A model generated the notes under the pieces. That model made no database searches, was not told the origin of the DNA, and saw nothing but the letters and a program-made list of their open reading frames with translations. The position numbers and the translations under genes are program-made. Shown here one piece after another: positions 43,210-52,507 of a stretch of DNA of 58,076 nucleotides. Position 1 is the stretch's first letter. Each line of letters begins with the position of its first letter. The stretch is from Desulfamplus magnetovallimortis (GTDB taxonomy: Bacteria; Desulfobacterota; Desulfobacteria; Desulfobacterales; Desulfobacteraceae), in contig NZ_LT828550.1 in assembly GCF_900170035.1 (NCBI RefSeq), positions 117,501-175,576 of the forward strand, given 5' to 3'.

Positions 43210-43242
43210 CAAAAATTTTTATGCCGAGTTATATATGCTCGT

Positions 43243-43268
43243 AGCCGGTTTGTAACGGCTGTTTTTTT
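43243..43268 (+). terminator. Terminator-like hairpin in the helicase leader (possible attenuator)
   Basis: AGCCG / CGGCT stem followed by GTTTTTTT, lying between the promoter and the DEAD-box gene and thus inside its 5' leader. It could terminate most transcripts unless read-through is regulated. Confidence 0.6.
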
Positions 43269-43404
43269 ATTTTATGGGTGCTGCCAGATATTTGAATAAG
43301 ATTCTCTTCCTTTACAGGTTGACCATCTTAAATGATTCAGGGAATCCTTGAATCCTGCTGGCAAATATGGCTGTGCTCATAGCAGAATAAGGTTATAACT
43401 ATAG

Positions 43405-45408
43405 ATGTCCATCGAAGAAACTTCTACTTGCAGTAATGAGTCACATTCTCATAGCATTGATTCATCCTCTGATATCCTTGGCTTTGCTGAAATGGGGCTT
43501 GAAGCTCCGGTTCTCAAAGCCGTTAAAGATCAGGGTTATGAGACCCCTACAACTATACAGTCACGTATTATTCCCCATGTTCTGGCAGGAAGGGATGTCC
43601 TGGGGCAGGCCCAGACAGGTACCGGTAAAACAGCAGCATTTGCGCTGCCGCTCCTGTGCCGAATTGATATAAAAGAACAAGCTCCACAGGTGCTTGTTAT
43701 AACTCCTACAAGGGAGCTTGCCATACAGGTTGCAGAATCCTTTAAAGCCTATTCTGCCCGAATTAAAAATTTTCATGTTCTTCCCATATATGGTGGGCAG
43801 TCATACGAGATACAGCTTAAGCAGTTAAAGCGTGGCGTCCATGTGGTTGTGGGAACACCTGGGCGGGTGATGGATCACATGAGAAGAGGTACGCTTAAGC
43901 TTGACAGCCTTAAATGTCTGGTTCTTGATGAAGCTGACGAAATGCTTCGTATGGGTTTTATTGATGATGTGAAGTGGATACTTGAGCAGACACCTGATGA
44001 TCATCAGATGGCACTTTTTTCAGCCACCATGCCACCTGCCATAAGGGCCATTGCAAGGCAATATCTTAAATCTCCTGAAGAAGTTACCATAAAGCTTAGA
44101 ACAACCACGGCAGATACAATACGCCAGCGATTCTGGATGGTAAAAGGAGTCCATAAACTTGATGCATTGACACGTATCCTTGAGGCAGAAGATTTTGATG
44201 CCATGCTGGTGTTTGTACGTACAAAAACCGCTACAATTGAGCTTGCGGACAAACTTGAAGCAAGGGGATATGCAACTGAAGCACTAAATGGTGATATAGC
44301 CCAGAAATCAAGGGAAAGAACAATTGACCGCCTTAAAAAAGGCAAAATAGATATTGTTGTTGCAACAGATGTTGCAGCAAGGGGGCTTGATGTTGACCGT
44401 GTTAGCCATGTCATAAACTATGACATTCCAACAGAGGCGGAAAGTTATATCCATCGTATTGGCAGAACTGGAAGGGCAGGGCGTCAGGGAGATGCTATTT
44501 TGTTTGTATCCCCACGGGAGAGATGGATGCTCAGAGTCATTGAGAAGGCCACACGCCAGAAACTTGAGTTGATGAATCTTCCCAGCACAAGAGATATCGC
44601 TGATAGACGTATAGCTGATTTCAAGCAGCGAATTACCGATGCTCTATCTTCTGAAGATATTTCGTTTTATCGCGATATTGTTGATCAGTACAGACAGGAG
44701 AGGGATGAGCCTGCAATTGATATTGCAGCAGCGCTTGCCGCAATTCTTCATAAAGACAAGCCCCTTGCTGTGGATATTGAGAAAGCATTACTTCCAGAAA
44801 GCGTTGAGAGAACAACTCTTCCGGAAAAAAGCGAGAAAACAACACCATCAAGAAAAAGCGAGAAAACAACACCACCAAGAAAAAGCGAGAAAACAACACC
44901 AACAAGAAAAAGTGAGAAAACAGCACCACCAAGAAAAAATGAGAGAACAACACTTTCGGAAAAAAGTGAGAAAACAATACTGCCTAAAAAAAGTGTTTCT
45001 CATGAAAAAAATGATATCCTGAACCATGAAGAAAAAAAAGGGCCAAGGGCTGAGAGAAAGAGAAAAGAGAAAGATATCCCTATTCCTACGGGTATGAATC
45101 GCTTTTCCATTGCCGTTGGACATGAGCATGATGTCAAGCCAGGGGAAATTGTAGGTGTAATTGCATCAAAGGCTGGTCTTGAACCAAAGTTTATAGGTAA
45201 TATCACAATATCAGAACACTCAAGCACAGTGGATCTTCCTGATGGTATGCCTGACGCAATTTTCAAAATTCTCAAGAAAGCCAAGGTGGCCGGACAAACC
45301 CTTGATATCTGCAAGGTTAGTACTCCCCAAAAGAAGAAAAAACAAAAACAGAGTGTACAGGAAAAACCGAGAAACAGGGTAAGCAGGAAACCCCGAAAAA
45401 ATGACTAA
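43405..45408 (+). CDS. DEAD-box ATP-dependent RNA helicase (CsdA/DeaD type)
   Basis: 667 residues. SF2 core with Q-motif (FAEMGLEAPVLKAV..GYETPTTIQ), AQTGTGKT, PTRELAIQV, VLDEADEM, SAT, and HRIGRTGRAGR. After the core a linker holds seven nine-residue repeats (about residues 468-530), then a basic region and a DbpA-like RNA-binding fold (GMNRFSIAVGHEHDVKPGEIVGVIASKAG), then a Lys/Arg tail. Role: ribosome biogenesis or mRNA structure remodelling, often induced in cold. It overlaps the U32 gene by 8 bases. No strong Shine-Dalgarno at the ATG; AAGG lies 16 bases upstream. Confidence 0.95.
   Translation: MSIEETSTCSNESHSHSIDSSSDILGFAEMGLEAPVLKAVKDQGYETPTTIQSRIIPHVLAGRDVLGQAQTGTGKTAAFALPLLCRIDIKEQAPQVLVITPTRELAIQVAESFKAYSARIKNFHVLPIYGGQSYEIQLKQLKRGVHVVVGTPGRVMDHMRRGTLKLDSLKCLVLDEADEMLRMGFIDDVKWILEQTPDDHQMALFSATMPPAIRAIARQYLKSPEEVTIKLRTTTADTIRQRFWMVKGVHKLDALTRILEAEDFDAMLVFVRTKTATIELADKLEARGYATEALNGDIAQKSRERTIDRLKKGKIDIVVATDVAARGLDVDRVSHVINYDIPTEAESYIHRIGRTGRAGRQGDAILFVSPRERWMLRVIEKATRQKLELMNLPSTRDIADRRIADFKQRITDALSSEDISFYRDIVDQYRQERDEPAIDIAAALAAILHKDKPLAVDIEKALLPESVERTTLPEKSEKTTPSRKSEKTTPPRKSEKTTPTRKSEKTAPPRKNERTTLSEKSEKTILPKKSVSHEKNDILNHEEKKGPRAERKRKEKDIPIPTGMNRFSIAVGHEHDVKPGEIVGVIASKAGLEPKFIGNITISEHSSTVDLPDGMPDAIFKILKKAKVAGQTLDICKVSTPQKKKKQKQSVQEKPRNRVSRKPRKND
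44806..44994 (+). repeat. In-frame tandem repeat, 7 x 27 bp, in the DEAD-box gene
   Basis: Encodes nine-residue units such as EKTTPPRKS, EKTTPTRKS, EKTAPPRKN. A basic linker between helicase core and RNA-binding domain. Confidence 0.93.
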
Positions 45409-47548
45409 AATACTTGCCCCGGCAGGGGATATATACTCTTTTTTTGCTGCTGTTGCCGCTGGTGCAGATGCTGTTTACTGTGGGCTTAAAAATTTTTCAG
45501 CCCGCATGGAAGCTAAAAATTTCAGCATGGATGAGCTTTCAAGGCTTAATGCACTTGCAAGGAGCCATAATGTCGAACTCCATGTCGCTTTTAACTCCCT
45601 TGTAAAACAGACCGAAATTGAGAAAAGTGCCAGGGTTATTGCAAAGCTTGCGAAGTATGTTCGTCCCCATGCATTGATTCTACAGGATCCTGGACTTGTG
45701 GATGTTGCCCGTCAATGTGGCTTTAAAGGTGATATCCATCTCTCCACCCTTGCCAACTGCTCCTTCCCAATGGGACTTGAGGCAGCGAGAAAAGCAGGAT
45801 TTTCAAGTGTTGTGTTGCCAAGGGAACTTACAATTGACGAAATTAAGATGATGGCTTCTGACGCTCCTTCAGACATTGACCTTGAGATTTTTATACATGG
45901 TGCATTGTGTTATGCAGTTTCCGGTCGTTGTTACTGGAGCAGTTGGTTCGGAGGCAGAAGCGGGCTTCGTGGAAGGTGTGTTCAACCCTGCCGGAGAATC
46001 TATAAGCAGAAGAAAGGTGCAGGCGCAAACTCTTCTGAAAGATATTTCTCCTGCCTTGATTTCTCTGCGGATGTTCTTGTAAAGGTTTTAAAGGATATTC
46101 CCCAGGTTACAACATGGAAAATCGAAGGTAGAAAAAAAAGCCCACATTACGTATTTTATACTGTGAAGGCGTATAAAATGCTCAGGGATCATGGCCATGA
46201 TCCACAAAAGAAAAAAATTGCACTCTCTTTTCTTGAGTATGCAATGGGCAGACCTGCAACCCATTATAATCTTCTCTCCCAGAGACCTCAGAACCCCCTT
46301 AAAAAAGATATGGAAACAGGTTCCGGCCTTTTTGCCGGCCGTGTCAAACTGGGGGATAACTCTTATCTTGTCACTAGGGAAGCGCTTTTAAAGGATGATC
46401 TTCTCAGAATAGGTTATGAAGATGATTCATTTCATTCTGTACAGCGGGTTAACCGCTCTGTGCCTAAAAAAGGCACTTTTGTTCTTAAGGGGAGCAAAGG
46501 CGGAAAATTCAGGAAAGGGACTCCTGTTTTTATAGTTGACAGAAGAGAAAAAGATGTTTGGGAGCTTATTAAAGGACTTGAAAATGAATTTGAAAAATTT
46601 AGTTCTCCTGATATTAGACCCCAGAATGTAGTTATGACACGTCCCTTTGATTCTGGTGCTGATATGCAAGGTAAAAAAAATTTCAGGAGCGGAACACAAG
46701 AGAAGCTCAGCCCAGTAGGAGGTGGAAATGCAGGTGCTATCTCTTTGAGTCAGAAAGAGCGCAAATACAATGCTCTATCTATTGATTTGACTCTTTTCGG
46801 TTTCGGTCAAGAATCTCGGGTAAAGTCTAAAAAAAAACCTGGACATGCTTTTGCATTATGGCTTTCCTCTGCATCAGTAAAGCGCTGCTCCCCATCTAAA
46901 ATTAAGGATATATGGTGGTTTCTTCCTCCGGTTATTTGGCCTGAGAATCAAAATGATCTGCTTAAGACAATTGGTGATGTCATCTCTGCTGGAGCCAGAA
47001 ATTTTGTTCTGAATATGCTTTGGCAGATACCTCTTTTTGAATATCTGCACAACATACAAAAAGGTTGTGGAAAAAGCATGGGTGCCGGCAAGGAATATCA
47101 ACTGAGTCAGTTTAATTTATGGGCAGGCCCTTTCTGCAATATTGCAAATTCCTGTTCCATTGATTTTTTGAAGCAGACCGGTTTTTCAGGGGCTTTTGTC
47201 TCGCCAGAGCCGGGTGGTATGGACATTTTGTCACTTCCATCCATGGTTGACTTTCCCCTTGGGGTGCTTGTTGAAGGCAACTGGCCTCTTGCAATTTCTA
47301 GAATTGCCTCCGAGGATATTGAACTTGATCGACCTTTTAAAAGCCCCAAAGGAGAGGATGCCTGGGTCACAAAAAAAGAGCATGATTTCTGGGTTTATCC
47401 CAACTGGATTCTTGATCTCTCTGCAAATAAGGAGAAGCTTGAACAAGCTGGGTATGAACTTTTCCTTAAAATCGAAGAGACTGTACCAAAAAATCTTAAT
47501 ATGAAAAAACGCCAGGGTATGTGGAACTGGGAGTTAGGCCTTTTGTAG
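45401..47548 (+). CDS. U32-family protein (RlhA-like, rRNA hydroxylation)
   Basis: 715 residues. TIM-barrel U32 domain with ILAPAGDIYSFFAAVAAGADAVYCG, IFIHGALCYAVSGRCYWSSW and GRSGLRGRCVQPCRRIYK (Cys cluster), then a second half with a beta-barrel (FAGRVKLGDNSYLVTREALLKDD) like DUF3656 of E. coli RlhA. RlhA hydroxylates C2501 of 23S rRNA; related U32 proteins act on tRNA. The tight pairing with a DbpA-like DEAD-box helicase, which contacts 23S rRNA, supports an rRNA role. Peptidase annotation of U32 is therefore doubtful. A linker (about residues 420-470) is low complexity. Confidence 0.85.
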   Translation: MTKILAPAGDIYSFFAAVAAGADAVYCGLKNFSARMEAKNFSMDELSRLNALARSHNVELHVAFNSLVKQTEIEKSARVIAKLAKYVRPHALILQDPGLVDVARQCGFKGDIHLSTLANCSFPMGLEAARKAGFSSVVLPRELTIDEIKMMASDAPSDIDLEIFIHGALCYAVSGRCYWSSWFGGRSGLRGRCVQPCRRIYKQKKGAGANSSERYFSCLDFSADVLVKVLKDIPQVTTWKIEGRKKSPHYVFYTVKAYKMLRDHGHDPQKKKIALSFLEYAMGRPATHYNLLSQRPQNPLKKDMETGSGLFAGRVKLGDNSYLVTREALLKDDLLRIGYEDDSFHSVQRVNRSVPKKGTFVLKGSKGGKFRKGTPVFIVDRREKDVWELIKGLENEFEKFSSPDIRPQNVVMTRPFDSGADMQGKKNFRSGTQEKLSPVGGGNAGAISLSQKERKYNALSIDLTLFGFGQESRVKSKKKPGHAFALWLSSASVKRCSPSKIKDIWWFLPPVIWPENQNDLLKTIGDVISAGARNFVLNMLWQIPLFEYLHNIQKGCGKSMGAGKEYQLSQFNLWAGPFCNIANSCSIDFLKQTGFSGAFVSPEPGGMDILSLPSMVDFPLGVLVEGNWPLAISRIASEDIELDRPFKSPKGEDAWVTKKEHDFWVYPNWILDLSANKEKLEQAGYELFLKIEETVPKNLNMKKRQGMWNWELGLL

Positions 47549-47583
47549 AAATATCAGCCATTCCTTTAAATGGGCTGGTTAAT

Positions 47584-47674
47584 ATAGATTTCCAGATAAA
47601 CATCTTGCATGTAAGAACACCAAGCGCCACGCCCCTACATGCACATCGGGAAATTTAATTATCTGGAATGCTAT
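47584..47674. repeat. Long hairpin in the region after the U32 gene
   Basis: TTCCAGATAA (47590-47599) pairs with TTATCTGGAA (47659-47668), flanked by further ATAG/CTAT complementarity; inside, GCATGTA pairs with TACATGC. A single MITE-like or RNA hairpin. The rest of 47675-47920 shows no gene. Confidence 0.55.
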
Positions 47675-47920
47675 AATAAAAAAATAAAAAATAGTACTTG
47701 ACCTTTTGTGGTTTTTTAAATAAGTGAATTTAAGCATCTTCTCCGGATGTACTTTTTCGTTTCTCCTGCGAGTGATTTTATTAAATTTTGTTAATAGTTA
47801 TCAAGGCTGAAAAAACACTGTCTAAATGTGCATTATCTTAATTCGCACTATTTCGCATGAAGCGAGTCTTATGGATAACATAAAGCAAGATTAACTGCTC
47901 TTGACAGTTTTTTACCTGCC

Positions 47921-48034
47921 ATATAAAGGCCATGGCAGATCCATCTGCCACAACGAAGCATGAAAGTCCTACAGATCCTTAAAAGACGGGGACTTTTTTA
48001 TAACCAACATGGCGGTTCACCGCCACAATCGAAG
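47921..48034 (+). repeat. 83-bp two-hairpin repeat followed by the variant hairpin
   Basis: Full 83-bp copy at 47921-48003 (ATATAAAGGCCATGGCAGA start, GGGGACTTTTTTATAA end), then TATAACCAACATGGCGGTTC with a GCGGTTCACCGC hairpin to 48034. It lies 157 bases upstream of the Mrp operon start. Confidence 0.85.
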
Positions 48035-48190
48035 AGTTGAAAGTCTTACTGTCTGCTTTGGAGTGCAAAGGGGAACTCAGCCGGAAGACATGATATTTAG
48101 ACTCATACTCGTGTAAATTTCCTGTCTCCAGACTGCGGTAATTTTGTTTATCCTGCAGATAAAATCTTAAGTTAAGATGGAGTTTAACGA

Positions 48191-48706
48191 TTGAAAACAA
48201 AACTAAAAAAAGCCGCATTTGTTACCACATTCAGTATCACTTTTCTCATCCTTTTTCTATTTTGGTGCATTTTTTCAGGTAAATTTGATGCATTTCATCT
48301 CTCCCTTGGGGTTATTTCATGTCTGCTAATCTGCTGGGCAACCTCATCGGATCTTCTCATTGTTCCGCCACAGATTTCCCGTCTTGTAAGGCTATGGTCA
48401 GGTTTTGTGATCTATATTCCATGGCTTATATGGCAGATAATTCTTGCCAATATTCATGTTCTTGTTCTCGTATTAAGCCCTGATATGGATAAGCGGATTA
48501 ATCCAAAGATTATAAAGTTTAAAAGCAGAATAAAGGATACTGTAGGATTGGTTACATTTGCAAACTCAATTACTTTGACCCCTGGCACGATCACCGTTGC
48601 TCTCAACATGTACGGCGATATGGTGATTCATGCCATTGATGACGAATCCGCAGCTGCTCTTCCTGGCGACATGGAGAAAAAGGTTGCAAAACTTTTTGGT
48701 GAATGA
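48191..48706 (+). CDS. mrpE: Mrp antiporter subunit E (MnhE-type)
   Basis: 171 residues, several hydrophobic segments in the N-terminal half, then IIKFKSRIKDTVGLVTFANSITLTPGTITV, the family signature. Start is TTG at 48191 with GGAG about 9 bases upstream. First gene of the antiporter operon; overlaps mrpF by 4 bases. Confidence 0.9.
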   Translation: MKTKLKKAAFVTTFSITFLILFLFWCIFSGKFDAFHLSLGVISCLLICWATSSDLLIVPPQISRLVRLWSGFVIYIPWLIWQIILANIHVLVLVLSPDMDKRINPKIIKFKSRIKDTVGLVTFANSITLTPGTITVALNMYGDMVIHAIDDESAAALPGDMEKKVAKLFGE

Positions 48707-48990
48707 TGGATACTTTAATTTTATTGTCAGCGATTCTTCTTTCCCTGTTTATGATCATACCTCTTTACAGGGCTGTTATGGGGCCAACCGTGCTTGACCG
48801 TTTTATGGGTGTCAACGCAATAGGTACACAGACAACTGCTTTGCTTATCATGATAGGTTTCATATATAAGCGGGTTGACATGTTTATAGACATTGCGCTT
48901 GCATATGCTATGCTGAACTTCATAGCAGTGCTTGCGGCATCCCGTTATTTTCATAAGCGAAAAGGATTGACCGAGGAGATGGAATCATGA
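48703..48990 (+). CDS. mrpF: Mrp antiporter subunit F (MnhF-type)
   Basis: 95 residues, three hydrophobic segments, with YRAVMGPTVLDRFMGVNAIGT, the MnhF signature, and DIALAYAMLNFIAVLA. Overlaps neighbours by 4 bases at each end. Confidence 0.93.
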   Translation: MMDTLILLSAILLSLFMIIPLYRAVMGPTVLDRFMGVNAIGTQTTALLIMIGFIYKRVDMFIDIALAYAMLNFIAVLAASRYFHKRKGLTEEMES

Positions 48991-49328
48991 TTATTCTAAC
49001 TTCCCTTGTCTCCGGAATCATGATACTTGCCGGCCTTGTTTTTTTTCTCGGCGGCAGTATCGGAATGATCCGGTTACCTGATTTTTATTCAAGGCTTCAT
49101 TCAGCTGGTATGCTGGATACCATGGGACTTATGCTTACCATGGGAGGAATGGCTCTTTATATTATTCATGATTTGACATTGAACAACGTTCTTTCAGCCT
49201 TAAAAATAATACTTATTGTGGTTTTTATATTTATTACAAGCCCCACAGCAACCCATGCCATTGTTGATGCTGGTATCCGTGCCGGCATGAAACCCTGGCG
49301 AAAACGGGGCAGCGAAGCTGGAAAATGA
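48987..49328 (+). CDS. mrpG: Mrp antiporter subunit G (MnhG-type)
   Basis: 113 residues with three hydrophobic segments and the signature IGMIRLPDFYSRLHSAGMLDTMG; ends in SPTATHAIVDAGIRAGMKP. Overlaps mrpF by 4 bases. Confidence 0.94.
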   Translation: MIILTSLVSGIMILAGLVFFLGGSIGMIRLPDFYSRLHSAGMLDTMGLMLTMGGMALYIIHDLTLNNVLSALKIILIVVFIFITSPTATHAIVDAGIRAGMKPWRKRGSEAGK

Positions 49329-49339
49329 GGTGAATTAAA

Positions 49340-49585
49340 ATGATATGGCCCATTGATTTAATTATTCTGGGACTGGTGATCGTCAGCGCAGTGGCCGCCA
49401 TTACCGTTAAGGATCTGCTTAGTGCTGCCGTGCTTCTTGGAGCATACAGCTTTCTTCTTTGCCTGCTCTGGGCGGTTATGGGGGCTGTGGATGTAGCCTT
49501 TACCGAGGCAACCGTGGGTGCAGGTGTCAGTACTGTCTTCTGCGTGGCCGCAGTCTTTCATACAACAAGGAGGACAAAGGATTGA
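49340..49585 (+). CDS. MbhD/DUF4040-type subunit (small part of MrpA/MrpB)
   Basis: 81 residues, three hydrophobic segments, VDVAFTEATVGAGVSTVFCVAAVF, a signature of the C-terminal MbhD region of MrpA. Here it is a separate gene. It overlaps the next gene by 4 bases (TTGA). Confidence 0.9.
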   Translation: MIWPIDLIILGLVIVSAVAAITVKDLLSAAVLLGAYSFLLCLLWAVMGAVDVAFTEATVGAGVSTVFCVAAVFHTTRRTKD

Positions 49586-50406
49586 AGATACTTGGAAAGA
49601 TCACCATAACTATTTGTGGTCTGCTGCTTCTTTTTTTCACATCGGATTTCCCTGACTGGGGGGATGTAAACTCTCCAGCATCAACCCATCTTTCCCCCTA
49701 TTTTATTGAACATACAATTGAAGATACTGCTGTCCCCAATATTGTGACATCTGTTCTTGCAGACTACAGGGGGTATGATACCATGTTTGAGACCACGGTT
49801 ATTCTTACAGCAGGTCTTGCATGTTTTCTTCTTTTGAGAATTCCCAGAAAAGACAGTATTCACAGATACTACAGGCATGAACCCACGGGAGTGACCATCC
49901 GTGTTGAAGGGGATCGCTATCCTAAGGGTTCCAATGTATTCACCCGGATTGATTCAAGCTGGGTGCCCTATGACCTTATTATTAACTTTACCTGTCGTCT
50001 TTTGATCCATTTTATTCAGCTTTTTGCGCTTTATGTTGTTGCACATGGTCATCACAGTCCAGGAGGTGGCTTTCAGGGTGGAGTTCTCCTTGGTGCATCT
50101 GTTATTTTGTTTGCCATATCTGGTAATCTGCGCGCTGCCATTAAGCGTTTTGGAGAGAAAACAGCAGCGATTTTAAGCTCCACTGGTGTTTTTATCTATG
50201 CAGGAGCTGGTGCATTGTGTCTATTCATAGGTGAACAGTTCCTTAACTACAGTGCTCTTGGGCCTTTGCTTGGAACGGATCGCATAATGGCACGTTCCCA
50301 TGGTATTCTCATTGTGGAGATAGGTGTTGCCATGGCTGTCATGGCTGTCATGATCTGGATCTATTACAACCTGTCTTCAGCAGGCAAACAGGATGAGGGG
50401 CTTTAA
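49582..50406 (+). CDS. mrpB: Mrp antiporter subunit B with MbhE-like N-terminus
   Basis: 274 residues. The N-terminal half resembles MbhE (LADYRGYDTMFETTVILTAGLA) and the C-terminal half is MnhB (YVVAHGHHSPGGGFQGGVLLGASVILF). Start is TTG at 49582: a perfect AAGGAGG lies 8 bases upstream and the codon overlaps the preceding stop; the open frame extends upstream but only through the neighbouring gene. Confidence 0.9.
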   Translation: MKILGKITITICGLLLLFFTSDFPDWGDVNSPASTHLSPYFIEHTIEDTAVPNIVTSVLADYRGYDTMFETTVILTAGLACFLLLRIPRKDSIHRYYRHEPTGVTIRVEGDRYPKGSNVFTRIDSSWVPYDLIINFTCRLLIHFIQLFALYVVAHGHHSPGGGFQGGVLLGASVILFAISGNLRAAIKRFGEKTAAILSSTGVFIYAGAGALCLFIGEQFLNYSALGPLLGTDRIMARSHGILIVEIGVAMAVMAVMIWIYYNLSSAGKQDEGL

Positions 50407-50409
50407 TTT

Positions 50410-50895
50410 ATGGAACTCTTCTCTTTTATTGTTGCAAAAGCAGACTACTGGGCATATGTCATTCTGATGATGGTGGGGCTTTATGCACTGATCGCAAAAA
50501 ACAATCTTGTGAAGAAAATTGTGGGTATGACGATTTTTCAGACCGCAATAATCCTCTTTTATGTCTCAATCGGCTATAAAAAAGGTGCCACCATTCCCAT
50601 ACTCCATCATGGCTCAGATCATGGAGGAGAAGCGCTTGCTGCCCATGGAGCGCACGCTGCTGCTCATGGAACCCAGGAAGTAGCAGAGCAGGCTGCACAT
50701 GCTGTTGCCCACGCAGGTGAAGCTGCTGTCAAGGCTATGGACTATATTAACCCTCTTCCCCATGTTCTCATGCTTACAGCTATTGTTGTTGGAGTTGCAA
50801 CACTTGGTGTTGCGCTTGCACTGGCAATGAAGGTTTATAAGGAGTATGGAACCCTGGAGGAAGACGAGATCAATCAACAGTTAAGGAACGGATAA
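50410..50895 (+). CDS. mrpC: Mrp antiporter subunit C (MnhC/NuoK-like) with a His-rich loop
   Basis: 161 residues instead of the usual about 110-125. Three hydrophobic segments (VGLYALIAKNNLVKKIVGM, IFQTAIILFYVSIG, LMLTAIVVGVATLGVALALA). Between TM2 and TM3 is a loop of about 45 residues rich in His and Ala (HGSDHGGEALAAHGAHAAAH). The loop is the reason for the extra length. Confidence 0.9.
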   Translation: MELFSFIVAKADYWAYVILMMVGLYALIAKNNLVKKIVGMTIFQTAIILFYVSIGYKKGATIPILHHGSDHGGEALAAHGAHAAAHGTQEVAEQAAHAVAHAGEAAVKAMDYINPLPHVLMLTAIVVGVATLGVALALAMKVYKEYGTLEEDEINQQLRNG

Positions 50896-50913
50896 TTTTA
50901 AGGAACCGATCAT

Positions 50914-52506
50914 ATGACTTCTAATCTTCCTGCGCTTGTGATCATTGTGCCCCTCCTTGCTTCCCTTGTTGCGGCAGGAGCAGGCTGGTTCAACAGGAAA
51001 GCGCCTTTTTACATTGCTGTGATTGCACTTTTAATTTCATTTATATCTTCTGTCCTACTGCTTGCGCAGGTGGTTGCCACCGGAGTTGCTATTGAATATC
51101 AGATGGCCGGATGGCCTGCACCTGTGGGCATTGTGTATGTTATTGACCACTTAAGTGCCATGGTCCTGGTTGTTATAACATTTGTTGCCTTTGTGAATCT
51201 GATTGGAAACAGACAGGCAGTTGAAACTGAATTCAAGAATAAGGAAGGGGCATTTAACGCGCTTTATGTCTTGTTTACAGCAGGTCTTGTGGGCATGACG
51301 GCAACAGGAGATGCCTTTAATCTCTATGTTCTTCTCGAGATTGCTTCCCTTTCAGGTTATGCATTGATAGGACTTGGCAGCAGTAGAGCTCCTCTTGCAA
51401 CACTTAATTACCTTTTTCTTGGTACCATTGGAGCCACCTTTTATCTTCTTGGGGTGGGATATCTTTATATTGCCACAGGCTCACTGAACATGGCAGATCT
51501 TGCCACCATTATTCCCTCAATGATGAACTCTTCAACTATTTTATTCGCTTTTATTATCTGTCTTACAGGGTTGCTTGTAAAAATGGCAATTTTTCCGGTT
51601 CATGGATGGTTGCCAGGGGCATATTCAGAATCCTCGACTGTTTCAGCCGGTTTGATTGCACCTTTAACAACTAAAGTTACGATATATATTATGGTGCGAA
51701 TATGCCTGACACTGTTTACTCCTGAATATACCTTCGGATATATTGATCCTACGGATATTATGGTTGCTATTGCGGTTGCCTCCATTATATTTGGCTCTCT
51801 TTCTGCACTTGCCCAGAAGGATTTCAAGCGTATGCTCTCTTACATTATTATTGCTGAAGTTGGCTATATGGTAGGAGGTTTCTTTCTTGGGAACCGGATG
51901 GGGGTATCAGGGGCAATTTTGCACATAGTAAATGATGCCGCAATGACACTGGCTCTTTTCATGGCAGCAGGTATTTTTATATGGAAAACCGGAGATGAAA
52001 AACAGAGCAGTTTAAAAGGCCTTTATGCAAAGATGCCTTTTACTATGGCCGGTTTTACACTGGCAGCACTTTCAGTTGTCGGTGTCCCGCCCACCTGCGG
52101 TTTTTTCAGTAAGTGGTATCTTATTTCTGGTGGGATTGCTGCGGGGCAGTATCTTTTTGTGGGAGCTTTGATTTTCAGCTCTCTTATCAACGCTGTGCTT
52201 TTTTTCAGAATTTTTGAGATTGCGCTTTTTGAGCCATTCAAAAGCCATCATCATGCTGGAGATGAAGAGGATAAGGTTGAATCCCATCATGGAGAGACTA
52301 TTGTTGATCCTGGTGTTATTGAATCTGCACAACAATATTCCGGCAGTGATTCCCATGATCATGGTGCAATTGTTATAAAGGAGCCACCTCTTCCCATGCT
52401 GGTTCCCTTTCTTGGGGTGTGTGTGCTGCTTTTGATCCTGGGGCTTTACTCAGGGAGCATTGTAAACAATATCATTCATTTTGCCATACCGGCGGGGATT
52501 ATTTAG
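50914..52506 (+). CDS. mrpD: Mrp antiporter subunit D (proton-translocating, NuoN/M-like) 1
   Basis: 530 residues, about 14 membrane segments. Contains the antiporter-like Glu/Lys blocks NLYVLLEIASLSGYALIG and LLVKMAIFPVHGWLPGAYSE, and LAQKDFKRMLSYIIIAEVGYM. Near the C-terminus a hydrophilic loop is His-rich (KSHHHAGDEEDKVESHHGE, SDSHDHG), like that in the MrpC homolog. AAGGA-like site upstream. Confidence 0.92.
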   Translation: MTSNLPALVIIVPLLASLVAAGAGWFNRKAPFYIAVIALLISFISSVLLLAQVVATGVAIEYQMAGWPAPVGIVYVIDHLSAMVLVVITFVAFVNLIGNRQAVETEFKNKEGAFNALYVLFTAGLVGMTATGDAFNLYVLLEIASLSGYALIGLGSSRAPLATLNYLFLGTIGATFYLLGVGYLYIATGSLNMADLATIIPSMMNSSTILFAFIICLTGLLVKMAIFPVHGWLPGAYSESSTVSAGLIAPLTTKVTIYIMVRICLTLFTPEYTFGYIDPTDIMVAIAVASIIFGSLSALAQKDFKRMLSYIIIAEVGYMVGGFFLGNRMGVSGAILHIVNDAAMTLALFMAAGIFIWKTGDEKQSSLKGLYAKMPFTMAGFTLAALSVVGVPPTCGFFSKWYLISGGIAAGQYLFVGALIFSSLINAVLFFRIFEIALFEPFKSHHHAGDEEDKVESHHGETIVDPGVIESAQQYSGSDSHDHGAIVIKEPPLPMLVPFLGVCVLLLILGLYSGSIVNNIIHFAIPAGII

Positions 52507-52507
52507 C

